Shown: positions 33,927 through 42,402 of the stretch, piece after piece | Position numbering within the stretch: the first letter of the stretch is position 1 | Layout: each line of letters starts with the position of its first letter | Assembly (NCBI RefSeq): GCF_016598475.1 | Contig: NZ_JAEMUX010000012.1 | Span: 1 to 64,000, forward strand | Direction: 5' to 3' | From: Streptomyces adelaidensis | Lineage (GTDB): Bacteria > Actinomycetota > Actinomycetes > Streptomycetales > Streptomycetaceae | Length of the DNA stretch: 64,000 nucleotides | Translations under genes and position numbers: made by a program | The notes under the pieces: generated by a model | Seen by the model: only the letters and a program-made list of their open reading frames with translations | The model's database searches: none | Told to the model about the DNA's origin: nothing

Positions 33927-36029
33927 CTACGCCACCTCTATCCCGTAGTCCTGGACCAGTTCCTCCAGACCACCCCCGTATCCCTTGCCGCCGATGACGA
34001 AGTCCCAGTCGCCGTTGGCCCGGCGGCGGAAGGAGCCGAGGACCAGGGCGGTCTCGCCGGAGCGGCCGTCGGAGACCTCCAGTCGGCCCTGTTCGGCGCG
34101 GGAGGGGTCCAGCAGGCGGATGTGGGCGTCGGTGAAGCCGGCGAGGTCGGCCTCGGGGTTGGCGGCGGGGTCGATCGCCGCGACCAGGACGAAGCGGTCG
34201 GCGGTGGCCGGGAGGGCGTCGAAGGACACCTGGATCGCGGCCTTGTCCGGTGCGGTCGGCGGGACGGCTCTGACCGCCCCGTCAGGGGTCCGGAGGTTGT
34301 TGAAGAACACGAAGTGGTCGTCGCTGAGGACCCGGTTGCCCTGGCAGACCAGGGCGCAGACGTCGAGGGCGACGCGGCCGGTCCAGGACATGCCGAGCAC
34401 GCTGTAGTCGTCGGGGCCCGTGTCCCCGTCGTCCGGCGCCGTCCGCTGCGCGGGAACGGCGGGAGCGGCCGGACCGCCCCGCTCCCCCGTCCCCAGCCGC
34501 CCCCGCAGCCCGTGCCGGTGCAGCAGGTCGACGAGTTCGCGGCCTGAGACCAGTTCGAGCGGTTTGCCGTTGGCGAAGGTGTGCGAGCCCGGGCCGAACT
34601 TGGACGTCGTGACCAGGACACCCTTGTTGGCGCCGGCGTCCTGGACCGTGCCGTACAGGTCGCGGACGGCGGTCGGCGGGACGGTGTTCCGGTAGCGCTT
34701 GACCTGGACGACGATCTTGCCGCCCCGGATCGGGGCGGGGTCCAGGGCGTCGACGTCCACCCCGCCGTCGTTCGAGCGCTGGGTGGTGACCGCCTGCATG
34801 CCCATGGCCCGGAAGAGTTCCGCGACCAGCCCTTCGAAGGCGATGGGGTCCATCTCCAGCAGGTCGGGGTCCTCGTCGCCACCGTGGGTGACGACGACGT
34901 CGCCGACGTCGTCGGGCCGGCGCCCGGTCCGTACGGGGGTGCGTTGGTCCGGGCGGGCGGACAGCTGGCCCCGGAGCCCGTCCGACAGGCAGTCGACGGC
35001 GCTCACCTGCTCCAGGTTCAGCCGGGAGAACACCGGCCGGGACGCCATGACGGTCGCCAGGAAGATCTGGGCCCGCCTGCCGGTCACCGGATCGTGGTCG
35101 TCCACGAACCCGTTGAGGGCGACGGATTCCAGCGCGCCGAACTCGTCGGCGGCGAAGAGGTCGTGCAGCACCAGGAGGACGCACTGCGCGAGGACGTCCC
35201 GGTACAGCGCCCGCCGCTGGGTGACCGGACGCGGCCGTTCCTTGTCCTGGTCGACGCTCGGCATGTAGACGACGGTCTTCGTCTCGGGCACGACGTCGTA
35301 CCTGGGCAGCTCCCAGTCGAGGACCAGTTGCCGTGCCGCCGGGTCGTACGCCGCGGAGATCGCCCGGGGGAAGCCGTCGGGCCACGCGGCCGAGGCGTAG
35401 AGGGCGGCGGAGAAGTAGTCGACCGCGGCTTCCGGGTCGCCGCCCCGCAGCGCCGCCGTCATCTCCGCGATCCCGGCGTTGTGCCGCCGGATCTCCGCCC
35501 GTTGTCCCTCGGCCCACTGCTCGTACTGCCGCTGGTACCCGGCCAGTTGCTCCTGGCGCTGCGCCTCGGCGGCCTGCGCGGCGTGCCAGTCGTACTCGAA
35601 CCGGGCGCGCGCCTCGGCCTGTGCCTGGGCCCGGCGCTGGGCGGTCCAGCCGCCGCCCTGCGCCTGGTAGTGGTTGGGGTCCGGCATGGGCACCGGGTGG
35701 GCGAGCGGCCCCGGCGCGAACGGCTCCAGCCGCTCGGTACGGCCGAGGGAGCCCGCGCCGAACGCCGGTGCCCGGCAGCCCGCGACCAGCAGCCCTTCCA
35801 AGGCCGCGACCCGCGCGTCCATTTCCTCCGTGCGGCGCCGCGCCTCCGCCTCGCGCTGCTGCCGGTACGCCGCCTGCTGCTCCCGCTGGCTGCGGACCAC
35901 GTCCCGCTGGTACGCGCGCTGTTGTCGCTCGTACTCCCGCTGCTGCCTGGCCCGCGCCTCCGACTGGCGCTGCTGCTGGCGTTGGGCCTCTGCCCAGATT
36001 CCGGCCAACCCGTTGGAGCGACGACTCAT
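33927..36029 (-). CDS. Mrr-type restriction endonuclease fused to a TerD domain
   Basis: The 700-residue protein has Gln/Arg-rich coiled coils (about 10-75 and 150-215), a central beta-rich region, an Mrr_cat nuclease domain (about 390-520) and a C-terminal TerD domain (about 545-700). The nuclease core GGVDVDALDP ... KIVVQVKRY (about 425-445) carries the D-QxK active site. TerD appears in YSVLGMSWTG, GNRVLSDDHFVFFNN and GDWDFVIGGKGYGGG. TerD domains bind calcium at membranes; Mrr nucleases cleave (often modified) DNA. It may be a stress- or invasion-responsive DNA effector. The ATG follows GGGGGGAGGG. Confidence 0.87.
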   Translation of the reverse strand: MSRRSNGLAGIWAEAQRQQQRQSEARARQQREYERQQRAYQRDVVRSQREQQAAYRQQREAEARRRTEEMDARVAALEGLLVAGCRAPAFGAGSLGRTERLEPFAPGPLAHPVPMPDPNHYQAQGGGWTAQRRAQAQAEARARFEYDWHAAQAAEAQRQEQLAGYQRQYEQWAEGQRAEIRRHNAGIAEMTAALRGGDPEAAVDYFSAALYASAAWPDGFPRAISAAYDPAARQLVLDWELPRYDVVPETKTVVYMPSVDQDKERPRPVTQRRALYRDVLAQCVLLVLHDLFAADEFGALESVALNGFVDDHDPVTGRRAQIFLATVMASRPVFSRLNLEQVSAVDCLSDGLRGQLSARPDQRTPVRTGRRPDDVGDVVVTHGGDEDPDLLEMDPIAFEGLVAELFRAMGMQAVTTQRSNDGGVDVDALDPAPIRGGKIVVQVKRYRNTVPPTAVRDLYGTVQDAGANKGVLVTTSKFGPGSHTFANGKPLELVSGRELVDLLHRHGLRGRLGTGERGGPAAPAVPAQRTAPDDGDTGPDDYSVLGMSWTGRVALDVCALVCQGNRVLSDDHFVFFNNLRTPDGAVRAVPPTAPDKAAIQVSFDALPATADRFVLVAAIDPAANPEADLAGFTDAHIRLLDPSRAEQGRLEVSDGRSGETALVLGSFRRRANGDWDFVIGGKGYGGGLEELVQDYGIEVA

Positions 36030-36187
36030 GCGCTTCAGGCCCTCCCCCCAGAGCTCCGCGCACCGCATGGCGAAGCACTGCCCCACAACCCGACGTAACC
36101 GCACGACTTTATCCCGTACTGGTGAATCCGCCCATCGCCGGTCAGCACTCAACACGCGACACGCGGCACTCAGCGCTCGGCGCCGCT

Positions 36188-36901
36188 CTAGCCCACGTAC
36201 CGGACGATCAAGTACACGGCGGCCGCCACGGCGAGGATCACGGCCGCCACGGCGGGCCGGTGGGCCCGTCGGGACAGCGGCTCCATCGGGCGGCCCGCGA
36301 ACGGCGGCGTAGAGAAATCCGGGGGCGGGCCACCAGGGATACCGCCGGGATCCGGTCGGCTCATCGGTACGTGCGGGCTGACGATCGGTGCCACCGGCGC
36401 ATACCAGTGGGCCTCGCCGCCGCCCGCCGCCTGCGGCTGGAGTCCGCCGGTCGCCAGCCGGCGCCAGCGGCTGCCGGAGGTGTCGGTGAAGTCGACGGAG
36501 CAGAGCAGGGCCGAGGGTGGGGCGCCGGCGGTGGAGGCCGTGGGGAGGTTCACGGTGAGCGCGCCGCCGGCGGGCAGGACCTCGCGGGCGTCGAGGCGTA
36601 CGCCGTCGTAGTGGACGGCGACCTGGAGGAGCGGCTGGTTGCTGGTGTTGACCGCTTCGAGGCGCCAGCGCACGAAGCCGTCGGCCAGGACGGACGGGCC
36701 GCTGACCATCGCCACGTGCAGCATCGACGACTGGGTCAGTCTCTCCCGCTGATCCGCCTCGCGTTCCCGGGCCTCGATACGGCGTTCCCGCTCCGCCAGC
36801 CGCTCGGCCTGGCGAACGTTGTGCCGGTGCCCCGCGATGCTCACGAGGAGCGCCGACGCGCCCACCACCGCCCCGAGAACCGCGATCAGCACCTCCAGCA
36901 T
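36188..36901 (-). CDS. Membrane protein of unknown function with two terminal helices
   Basis: The 237-residue product has an N-terminal transmembrane helix (LEVLIAVLGAVVGASALLVSI), a charged coiled coil (about 30-55), a beta-sandwich-like middle (about 60-170) and a C-terminal helix (AVAAVILAVAAAVYLIVRYVG). No named domain is recognised. It is divergent from the amidase gene, only 75 bases apart, and could be linked to the cell envelope. Confidence 0.7.
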   Translation of the reverse strand: MLEVLIAVLGAVVGASALLVSIAGHRHNVRQAERLAERERRIEAREREADQRERLTQSSMLHVAMVSGPSVLADGFVRWRLEAVNTSNQPLLQVAVHYDGVRLDAREVLPAGGALTVNLPTASTAGAPPSALLCSVDFTDTSGSRWRRLATGGLQPQAAGGGEAHWYAPVAPIVSPHVPMSRPDPGGIPGGPPPDFSTPPFAGRPMEPLSRRAHRPAVAAVILAVAAAVYLIVRYVG

Positions 36902-36976
36902 CCTCGTACTCTGACCTGACGACGACCGGCCAGTCCAGACCCACCGACACCGGACCCGCCCCGTAAGGTGGCAGAC

Positions 36977-37939
36977 GTGTCGTACGTAGGCCCGGACTTC
37001 GATCCGCCCCAGCCCCGCCGTTCCCCTCTTCGCCGTCCGCTGACCGTGGCGGTGGCCGCGATCACGGTGGGGGCGGTGGCCGGATGGGGCGTCTGGCAGG
37101 CCACCGGGGATTCGGGCGGCGGTGACAGCGGGTCGGACCGGGCGGCGGTGCCGGGGACCCGGGCGGCGACCACTCCTTCGGAGTCCGCCGGCCCGTCCGG
37201 CGGCGACGACAGCAAGGCGGCGAGCCCTTCCGCCTCTCCCTCCTCCTCCGCCCCCGCCCCCACCGGCCCCCTCAAGGGCAAGGTCGTCGTGATCGACCCG
37301 GGGCACAACCCCGGCAACTTCCAGCACACCACCGAGATCAACCGCAAGGTGAACATCGGGACGGGCTCGAAGGAGTGCGACACGACGGGGACGACCACCA
37401 ACGACGGTTATATGGAAGCCAAGTTCACGCTGGACGTCGCACGGCGGCTGCGGACGCTCCTCCAAGAGCAGGGCGCCACGGTGAAGTTCACGCAGGACGG
37501 GGACCGGGCCTGGGGTCCGTGCATCGACGAGCGGGCACGGATCGGGAACGAGGCGGAAGCGGACGCGGTGGTGTCGATCCACGCGGACGGCTCGGGCGCG
37601 GGCAACCGCGGTTTCCATGTGATCCTGCCGGGCTCGGTGAACTCGGGCGCCGCCGATACGCGCCCCATCGTCGCGTCCTCCCGCGAACTCGGCGAGCGCA
37701 TCGCCGGCCGGTTCGTCCGCGCCACCGGCAGCGCCCCCTCCAACTACGTGGGCGACGGCACCGGCCTCGTCACCCGCAAGGACCTCGGCGGCCTCAACCT
37801 GTCCACCGCCCCCAAGGTGTTCATCGAGTGCGGCAACATGCGCGACAGCAAGGACGCGGCACTGTTGACCAGCGGTGCCTGGCGACAGAAGGCGGCACAG
37901 GGACTCTCCGACGGCATCACGAGCTTCCTGGAAAACTGA
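36977..37939 (+). CDS. N-acetylmuramoyl-L-alanine amidase (Amidase_3), secreted
   Basis: The 320-residue protein has a signal-anchor (about 20-40), a Ser/Thr/Pro linker and a C-terminal zinc amidase domain: VVVIDPGHNPGN (zinc His), a zinc Glu in the following segment, VVSIHADGSG (zinc His) and FIECGNMRDSKDA (catalytic Glu). It cleaves peptide stems from peptidoglycan. I chose GTG 36977 (MSYVGPDFDPP), which lies 7 bases after TAAGGT, a leaderless arrangement. GTG 36968 is also open. A copy of its C-terminal end follows. Confidence 0.88.
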   Translation: MSYVGPDFDPPQPRRSPLRRPLTVAVAAITVGAVAGWGVWQATGDSGGGDSGSDRAAVPGTRAATTPSESAGPSGGDDSKAASPSASPSSSAPAPTGPLKGKVVVIDPGHNPGNFQHTTEINRKVNIGTGSKECDTTGTTTNDGYMEAKFTLDVARRLRTLLQEQGATVKFTQDGDRAWGPCIDERARIGNEAEADAVVSIHADGSGAGNRGFHVILPGSVNSGAADTRPIVASSRELGERIAGRFVRATGSAPSNYVGDGTGLVTRKDLGGLNLSTAPKVFIECGNMRDSKDAALLTSGAWRQKAAQGLSDGITSFLEN

Positions 37940-37977
37940 ACAACTCTCCTCTTCGGGTGGGGGGGAATTCCGAATGC

Positions 37978-38127
37978 GGTCTCAATCTGTCAACAGTTCC
38001 CGCCGTGTTCACCGAGTGTGCCGGGATGCGCGGTATCCATGACGCGGCACTGTTGACCAGCGGTGCCTGGCGGCAGAAAGCGGCGCGGGGGAACTCTGAG
38101 GGAATCGTGAGTTTCCTGCGAGGGTAG
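37978..38127 (+). pseudogene. Duplicated C-terminal fragment of the amidase gene
   Basis: Fifty codons (LNLSTVPAVFTECAGMRGIHDAALLTSGAWRQK...) repeat the last 48 residues of the upstream amidase, including a 30-odd base stretch of identical DNA around GACGCGGCACTGTTGACCAG. It lacks its own start, the catalytic core and a promoter, and is in a different frame from the intact gene. It is a tandem partial duplication now decaying. Confidence 0.85.
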
Positions 38128-38177
38128 CGGGCGGGTCGTGATCACCGAGATCATCCCGGCGGACACCCACGTCGGTC

Positions 38178-38201
38178 GGACGATATGGTCGTCCCTACGA
38201 T
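38178..38201 (+). promoter_or_regulatory. Candidate promoter with inverted repeat
   Basis: GGACGA-TATGG-TCGTCC is a perfect 6-base inverted repeat ending one base before TACGAT, a good -10. It would give an untranslated leader of about 90 bases for the next gene. Confidence 0.45.
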
Positions 38202-38296
38202 GAGGAGCCACCCCCGCGCTTCCCACCACGGCCTGACGGCGACATGGTGACGGCGACGCCTCCACCGATGACGAGACGACTGACGAAGGACCTGAA

Positions 38297-39139
38297 GTGA
38301 ATATCCGCTCCCTCACCAGAGGCGACGGCGTCGTGATCGGAGCAGCGGTATTGCTGTTCATCGCGTCGTTCCTCGACACGTTCGACGGCTCCGGCGACGA
38401 CATCCCCAATGCCTGGGACAACCTCGGCTTGGTGATGAGCATGTACGTCGCCGGCATCGTCGGTGCGGTGCTGATCGTCCTCGCCCGTGCGCTGCCGCAG
38501 CCGCCCAAGGTCGTCGGTCTCGACGTCGGCCAGCTCGGGGTGGCCCTGACGATCTTCGCCGCGTGGACCTCGTTCTGGTCGATCATCGACCCGTTCGGGG
38601 CGATGGAGGAACTGCTGGGCACCTTCGGAGGCTCGGAGCCCGACTCCGGTGCCGGGCTCATCCTCGGCCTGATCGCCGCGCTGGTCCTCGCCGCCGCCGC
38701 CATCGCCACCCCCCTCGTCCCCGCCCTCAAGGCCGCCCTCGTCGGTGCGCCGCGTCCGGCGGCCCCGCTGCCGTACGGCGGCCAGCCGCCCGGTGGTTAC
38801 GGCTACCCGGGTGCCGGTGCGCAGGCGCCCTACGGTGCGGGCCAGCCCGGACAGCCGGGCCAGCCCGGACAGCCCGGTCAGCCGGGGGCGCCGTTCGGTG
38901 CTCCGCAGCAGCAGGCGGCGGCGCCGCAGCCGCCGGCCGGTGACTTCTCGCCGTTCTGGTTCGCGGTGCCGGTGGCCCGTCCGCTGTTCGCGGAGGACGG
39001 TTCGCAGTCGGCGATCGCCGAACTGGCGCCGGGCACCTGGTACCTGGCGGTCGAGCAGCGCGGCGCCAACCTGGTGGCCCAGACGCAGGACGGCCGTCGC
39101 GGTGTCCTGCAGGACACCAGCGGCATCCAGCGCGGCTGA
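38297..39139 (+). CDS. Four-helix membrane protein with Pro/Gly/Gln tail (DUF5336-like)
   Basis: The 280-residue protein has four transmembrane helices (about 12-26, 45-65, 78-95, 115-145), then a GQPGQPGQPG repeat linker and a soluble C-terminal domain (FAVPVARPLFAEDG ... AELAPGTWYLAVEQRG). It is typical of an actinobacterial family of unknown function. The GTG start follows GAAGGACCTGAA. A very strong hairpin ends the unit. Confidence 0.75.
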   Translation: MNIRSLTRGDGVVIGAAVLLFIASFLDTFDGSGDDIPNAWDNLGLVMSMYVAGIVGAVLIVLARALPQPPKVVGLDVGQLGVALTIFAAWTSFWSIIDPFGAMEELLGTFGGSEPDSGAGLILGLIAALVLAAAAIATPLVPALKAALVGAPRPAAPLPYGGQPPGGYGYPGAGAQAPYGAGQPGQPGQPGQPGQPGAPFGAPQQQAAAPQPPAGDFSPFWFAVPVARPLFAEDGSQSAIAELAPGTWYLAVEQRGANLVAQTQDGRRGVLQDTSGIQRG

Positions 39140-39149
39140 TCACCTCGTC

Positions 39150-39197
39150 GTACGGCAACGGCCCTTCGCTCTTCCGAGCGAGGGGCCGTTGCCGTAC
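39150..39197. terminator. 22-bp perfect-class hairpin terminator
   Basis: GTACGGCAACGGCCC...GGGCCGTTGCCGTAC with an inner TCGCTC/GAGCGA arm gives a continuous 22-bp stem (one G-T pair) capped by TTCC. No T-tract follows, as is common in Streptomyces. Confidence 0.85.
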
Positions 39198-39219
39198 AGT
39201 CGCCTCCCGCCCGGCGTGG

Positions 39220-39234
39220 CTGACGTACCGTCAA
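39220..39234. promoter_or_regulatory. Palindrome TGACG-TAC-CGTCA before the F420-type oxidoreductase
   Basis: CTGACGTACCGTCAA contains a perfect TGACG/CGTCA dyad 11 bases before the start codon, a likely operator. Similar 15-base motifs occur at 27260 and 47742. Confidence 0.45.
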
Positions 39235-39245
39235 GAGGCAGGCGT

Positions 39246-40256
39246 ATGCGGCTCGGTGTGGCACTCGGTTACTGGGGGCGCGGCCCCTCGGCGGACCATG
39301 TCCCGCTCGCGCGGGAGGCGGAGCGGCTCGGCTACGACTCGGTGTGGACCGCCGAGTCGTGGGGCTCGGACGCCTTCACCCCGCTCACCTGGATCGCCGC
39401 GCAGACGTCAACGATCAAGTTGGGCACGGCGATTGCGCAGATGGCCGCCCGGTCGCCGACCACCACCGCGATGCACGCCCTGACCCTGGACCATCTTTCC
39501 GGCGGGCGCGTGCTGCTCGGTCTCGGGCTCTCCGGGCCACAGGTCGTCGAGGGCTGGTACGGGCGGCCGTTCCCGAAGTCCCCGCTGACCGCGACCAGGG
39601 AGTACGTCGACGTCGTACGCCAAGTCCTGAGGCGTGAGGCCCCTGTTGAGCTGGACGGCCGCTTCCACCCCCTCCCGTACGACGGGCCGGACGGCACCGG
39701 CATCGGCAAGACGCTGAAGTCCATCACCCACCCCCTGCGGTCCGACCTCCCGGTCCTGCTCGGCGCCGAGGGGCCGAAGAACATCGCGCAGACGATCCGG
39801 ATCGCGGACGGCTGGCTGCCTTTGTACTGGTCGCCGACGAGGACCGATGTCTACGAGGCGTCGCTGACCGACGTACCCGAAGGGTTCCTCATCGCGCCCA
39901 TGGCCCGGGCGAAGGTCTGCGACGACGTCGCCGAAGGGCTGCTGCCCGTGAAGGCGATGCTCGGCTTCTACATCGGCGGGATGGGCCACGCCAAGCGCAA
40001 CTTCCACGCCGATCTCATGGCCCGCATGGGATACGAGGAGGAGGCCCGGCACATCCAGCAGCTCTTCCTCGACGGGCGGCGAGAGGAGGCCGTACTCGCC
40101 GTACCGGACACCTTCGCCGACGAGATCTCCCTCATCGGGCCGCGTGAACGGATCGCGGAGCGGCTGGAGTTGTGGCGGAAGGGGCCGGTGACGGACCTGC
40201 TGCTCCTCGGCCCCGATCCGCACACGCTGCGGGTGCTGGCCGAGCTCAACACCTGA
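39246..40256 (+). CDS. LLM-class F420-dependent oxidoreductase
   Basis: The 336-residue protein is a luciferase-like monooxygenase fold: MRLGVALGYWG, REAERLGYDSVWTAES, TSTIKLGTAIAQMAARSPTT and GRVLLGLGLSGPQVVEGWYG. These match F420-dependent oxidoreductases of the MSMEG-type LLM group. It acts in the cytoplasm on an unknown substrate. It is preceded by a palindromic site and a strong terminator, so it is its own unit, perhaps with the small membrane gene downstream. Confidence 0.88.
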   Translation: MRLGVALGYWGRGPSADHVPLAREAERLGYDSVWTAESWGSDAFTPLTWIAAQTSTIKLGTAIAQMAARSPTTTAMHALTLDHLSGGRVLLGLGLSGPQVVEGWYGRPFPKSPLTATREYVDVVRQVLRREAPVELDGRFHPLPYDGPDGTGIGKTLKSITHPLRSDLPVLLGAEGPKNIAQTIRIADGWLPLYWSPTRTDVYEASLTDVPEGFLIAPMARAKVCDDVAEGLLPVKAMLGFYIGGMGHAKRNFHADLMARMGYEEEARHIQQLFLDGRREEAVLAVPDTFADEISLIGPRERIAERLELWRKGPVTDLLLLGPDPHTLRVLAELNT

Positions 40257-40299
40257 CCCATCGAGGTTTCATCGAAGGGCGGCGGGCAACCCGTTCAGC

Positions 40300-40587
40300 A
40301 TGTCTGGATATAGCGGTGCCAATCAGGCGGGCCGGGTCATAGCCATCGTCGCCGACATCATGGCTCTGATCCTGGGCCTCTGGATCCTGATGTATCTGCT
40401 GGACGCCAACAGCGGCAACGACTTCGTGCAGTTCATCCACGACGCCGCCCGCTGGCTGGCGGGCTGGTCGCACGACCTGTTCACCTTCGACGAGGCCTGG
40501 GCCCGGGTCGTCGCCGGGTACGGGCTCGCCGCGATCGTGTACCTCTTCGTCGGCCACGCGATCGCGGGCCGGATGCACCGCCACTGA
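40300..40587 (+). CDS. Small membrane protein, 95 residues
   Basis: The product has two or three hydrophobic segments (VIAIVADIMALILGLWILMYLL and VAGYGLAAIVYLFVGHAIAG) around an amphipathic middle. Similar short proteins are common in Streptomyces but unassigned. It follows the LLM gene by 44 bases and is convergent with the next operon, 4 bases away. Confidence 0.7.
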   Translation: MSGYSGANQAGRVIAIVADIMALILGLWILMYLLDANSGNDFVQFIHDAARWLAGWSHDLFTFDEAWARVVAGYGLAAIVYLFVGHAIAGRMHRH

Positions 40588-40591
40588 CAGC

Positions 40592-41671
40592 TCAGCAGCA
40601 CTCCGAGTCGTCGAAGTCGTCCAGCCCGCGCGGCAGCCGCTCCCCGCCGAAGACGGCGCACGTGGCCTCGTCCCCACCCAGGGCGGCCACCGCCAGCAGC
40701 AGTGAACCGGCGGTCCAGGACGTCAACTCCTCGGGCCAGACGGCCCGGTCCTCGAAGACGAAGCCCGTCCAGTAGAGGCCGGAGTCTGTGTCGCGCAGAT
40801 GCTGGATGGACTGGAGGATCTCCAGCGCGCGGTCGGACTCGCCCATCACCCACAGGGCCAGGGCGAGTTCGGCCGACTCCCCGCCGGTCACCCACGGGTT
40901 GGGGACGACACAGCGGACGCCGAAGCCGGGCACGACGAAACGGTCCCAGCCCTCCGCCATACGGGACTTGGCCTCCGTACCCGTCAACGCGCCACCCAGG
41001 ACCGGGTAGTACCAGTCCATCGAGTAGCGGCCCTTGTCGAGGAACCGCTCCGGGTGGCGGCGGATCGCGTGGCGCAGCGCGCCGACCGCCAACTCCCAGT
41101 CGGGCTGCGGCTCCTCGCGCTGCTCGGCGATGGCGAGCGCGCAGCGCAGCGCGTGGTGGATCGAGGACGAACCGGTCAGCAGGGCGTCGTCGACGGGCGT
41201 GCCGTCGTCCTCGCGCTTCCAGCCGATCTGCCCGCCGGGCTGCTGGAGCCGCAGGACGAACTCCACGGCCGCGTAGACGGCAGGCCACATCCGGTCGAGG
41301 AAGGTGTCGTCGCCGGTGGCCAGGTAGTGGTGCCAGACGCCGACGGCTATGTACGCGACGAAGTTGGTCTCGCGGCCCCGGTCGGTGACGTCGGCGGCGT
41401 CCCCGTCGGCGTAGGCGGCGTACCAGGAGCCGTCCCCGTTCTGGTGCCGGCGCAGCCACTCGTAGGCTCGCTCGGCGGCCTCGTGCTCGCCCGCCGCGTC
41501 CAGGGCCATGGCCGCCTCGGTGTGGTCCCACGGGTCGAGGTGGTGACCGCGAAACCAGGGTATGGCGCCGTCCGTGCGCTGTACCGCGAGGATGCCGCGC
41601 ACGGTGATGGCGGCCTGCTCGGCGGTGAGCACACCGGGCAGGACCAGGTGTTCCGTCCGGGGAGTGGTCAC
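40592..41671 (-). CDS. Alpha/alpha-toroid protein (prenyltransferase/squalene-oxidase-like)
   Basis: The 359-residue protein has toroid repeats such as GAIPWFRGHHLDPWDHTEAAMAL, AYEWLRRHQNGDGSWY, and a Trp/Asp-rich C-terminal half (YSMDWYYPVLGG, NPWVTGGESAELALAL). This resembles the glucoamylase/terpene-cyclase fold rather than a proven cyclase. The C-terminus ends in DDSECC. The GTG start overlaps the methyltransferase stop as GTGA. As the last of three coupled genes it may process the product of the glycosyltransferase and methyltransferase. Confidence 0.75.
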   Translation of the reverse strand: MTTPRTEHLVLPGVLTAEQAAITVRGILAVQRTDGAIPWFRGHHLDPWDHTEAAMALDAAGEHEAAERAYEWLRRHQNGDGSWYAAYADGDAADVTDRGRETNFVAYIAVGVWHHYLATGDDTFLDRMWPAVYAAVEFVLRLQQPGGQIGWKREDDGTPVDDALLTGSSSIHHALRCALAIAEQREEPQPDWELAVGALRHAIRRHPERFLDKGRYSMDWYYPVLGGALTGTEAKSRMAEGWDRFVVPGFGVRCVVPNPWVTGGESAELALALWVMGESDRALEILQSIQHLRDTDSGLYWTGFVFEDRAVWPEELTSWTAGSLLLAVAALGGDEATCAVFGGERLPRGLDDFDDSECC

Positions 41672-42402
41672 CGGGCGTCCACGGCGGGCAGGTGCGGCTT
41701 GGTCGCGTACGCCACGAAGCTCTTGCCGATCAGCGGGTTCAGCGCCTGCTCGGCGACCCGGGTGGCCAGGGGCTTCTTCATGATGTCCCAGACCAGCAGC
41801 TTGTGGTACGCGCGGACCGGCAGCGCCTTGTCGTTGTCGACACCGAACGCGCACTTCAGCCACCAGTACGGCGAGTGCAGGGCGTGCGCGTGGTGGGTGC
41901 CGTACGGCTTGAGGCCCGCCTCGCGGATCCTGCCCAGCAGTTCGTCCGCCTTGTAGATGCGGATGTGGCCGCCCTCGACCTCGTGGTAAGCGTCGGACAG
42001 TGTCCAGCAGACCTTCTCGGGGCCGTAGCGCGGGACGGTGATGGCGATGCGGCCGCCGGGCTTCAACACCCGGACCATCTCCGCCAGTACGCCCTTGTCG
42101 TCGGGGATGTGCTCCATGACCTCGGAGATGATGACGACGTCGAAGGACTCGTCGGGGAAGGGCAGGGCTAGGGCGTCGCCCTCCATCGCGGTGGCGGTGG
42201 CGCCCTCCGGGGCCTCCCCGGCCTCCTTCATCGCCGCGAACCACTTGGCGACCTCGCGGATCTCCTCGGCGTTCTGGTCGAGGGCCACGACCTGGGCGCC
42301 GCGCCGGTAGCACTCGAAGGCGTGCCGGCCCGCTCCACAGCCGAGATCCAGGACACGATCCCCCGGGGCGAGCGGGAACCGGGAGAAATCGACGGTCAGC
42401 AC
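41668..42402 (-). CDS. Class I SAM-dependent methyltransferase (Methyltransf_11 type)
   Basis: The 244-residue protein carries the AdoMet site VLDLGCGAGRHAFECYRRG, a VALD acidic loop, DVVIISEVMEHIPDD and VLKPGGRIAITVPR. The GTG start overlaps the end of the glycosyltransferase by 7 bases, and its stop overlaps the next start. It is therefore the middle of a tightly coupled three-gene operon. The acceptor is unknown, perhaps a glycosylated lipid or small molecule. Confidence 0.85.
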   Translation of the reverse strand: MLTVDFSRFPLAPGDRVLDLGCGAGRHAFECYRRGAQVVALDQNAEEIREVAKWFAAMKEAGEAPEGATATAMEGDALALPFPDESFDVVIISEVMEHIPDDKGVLAEMVRVLKPGGRIAITVPRYGPEKVCWTLSDAYHEVEGGHIRIYKADELLGRIREAGLKPYGTHHAHALHSPYWWLKCAFGVDNDKALPVRAYHKLLVWDIMKKPLATRVAEQALNPLIGKSFVAYATKPHLPAVDAR

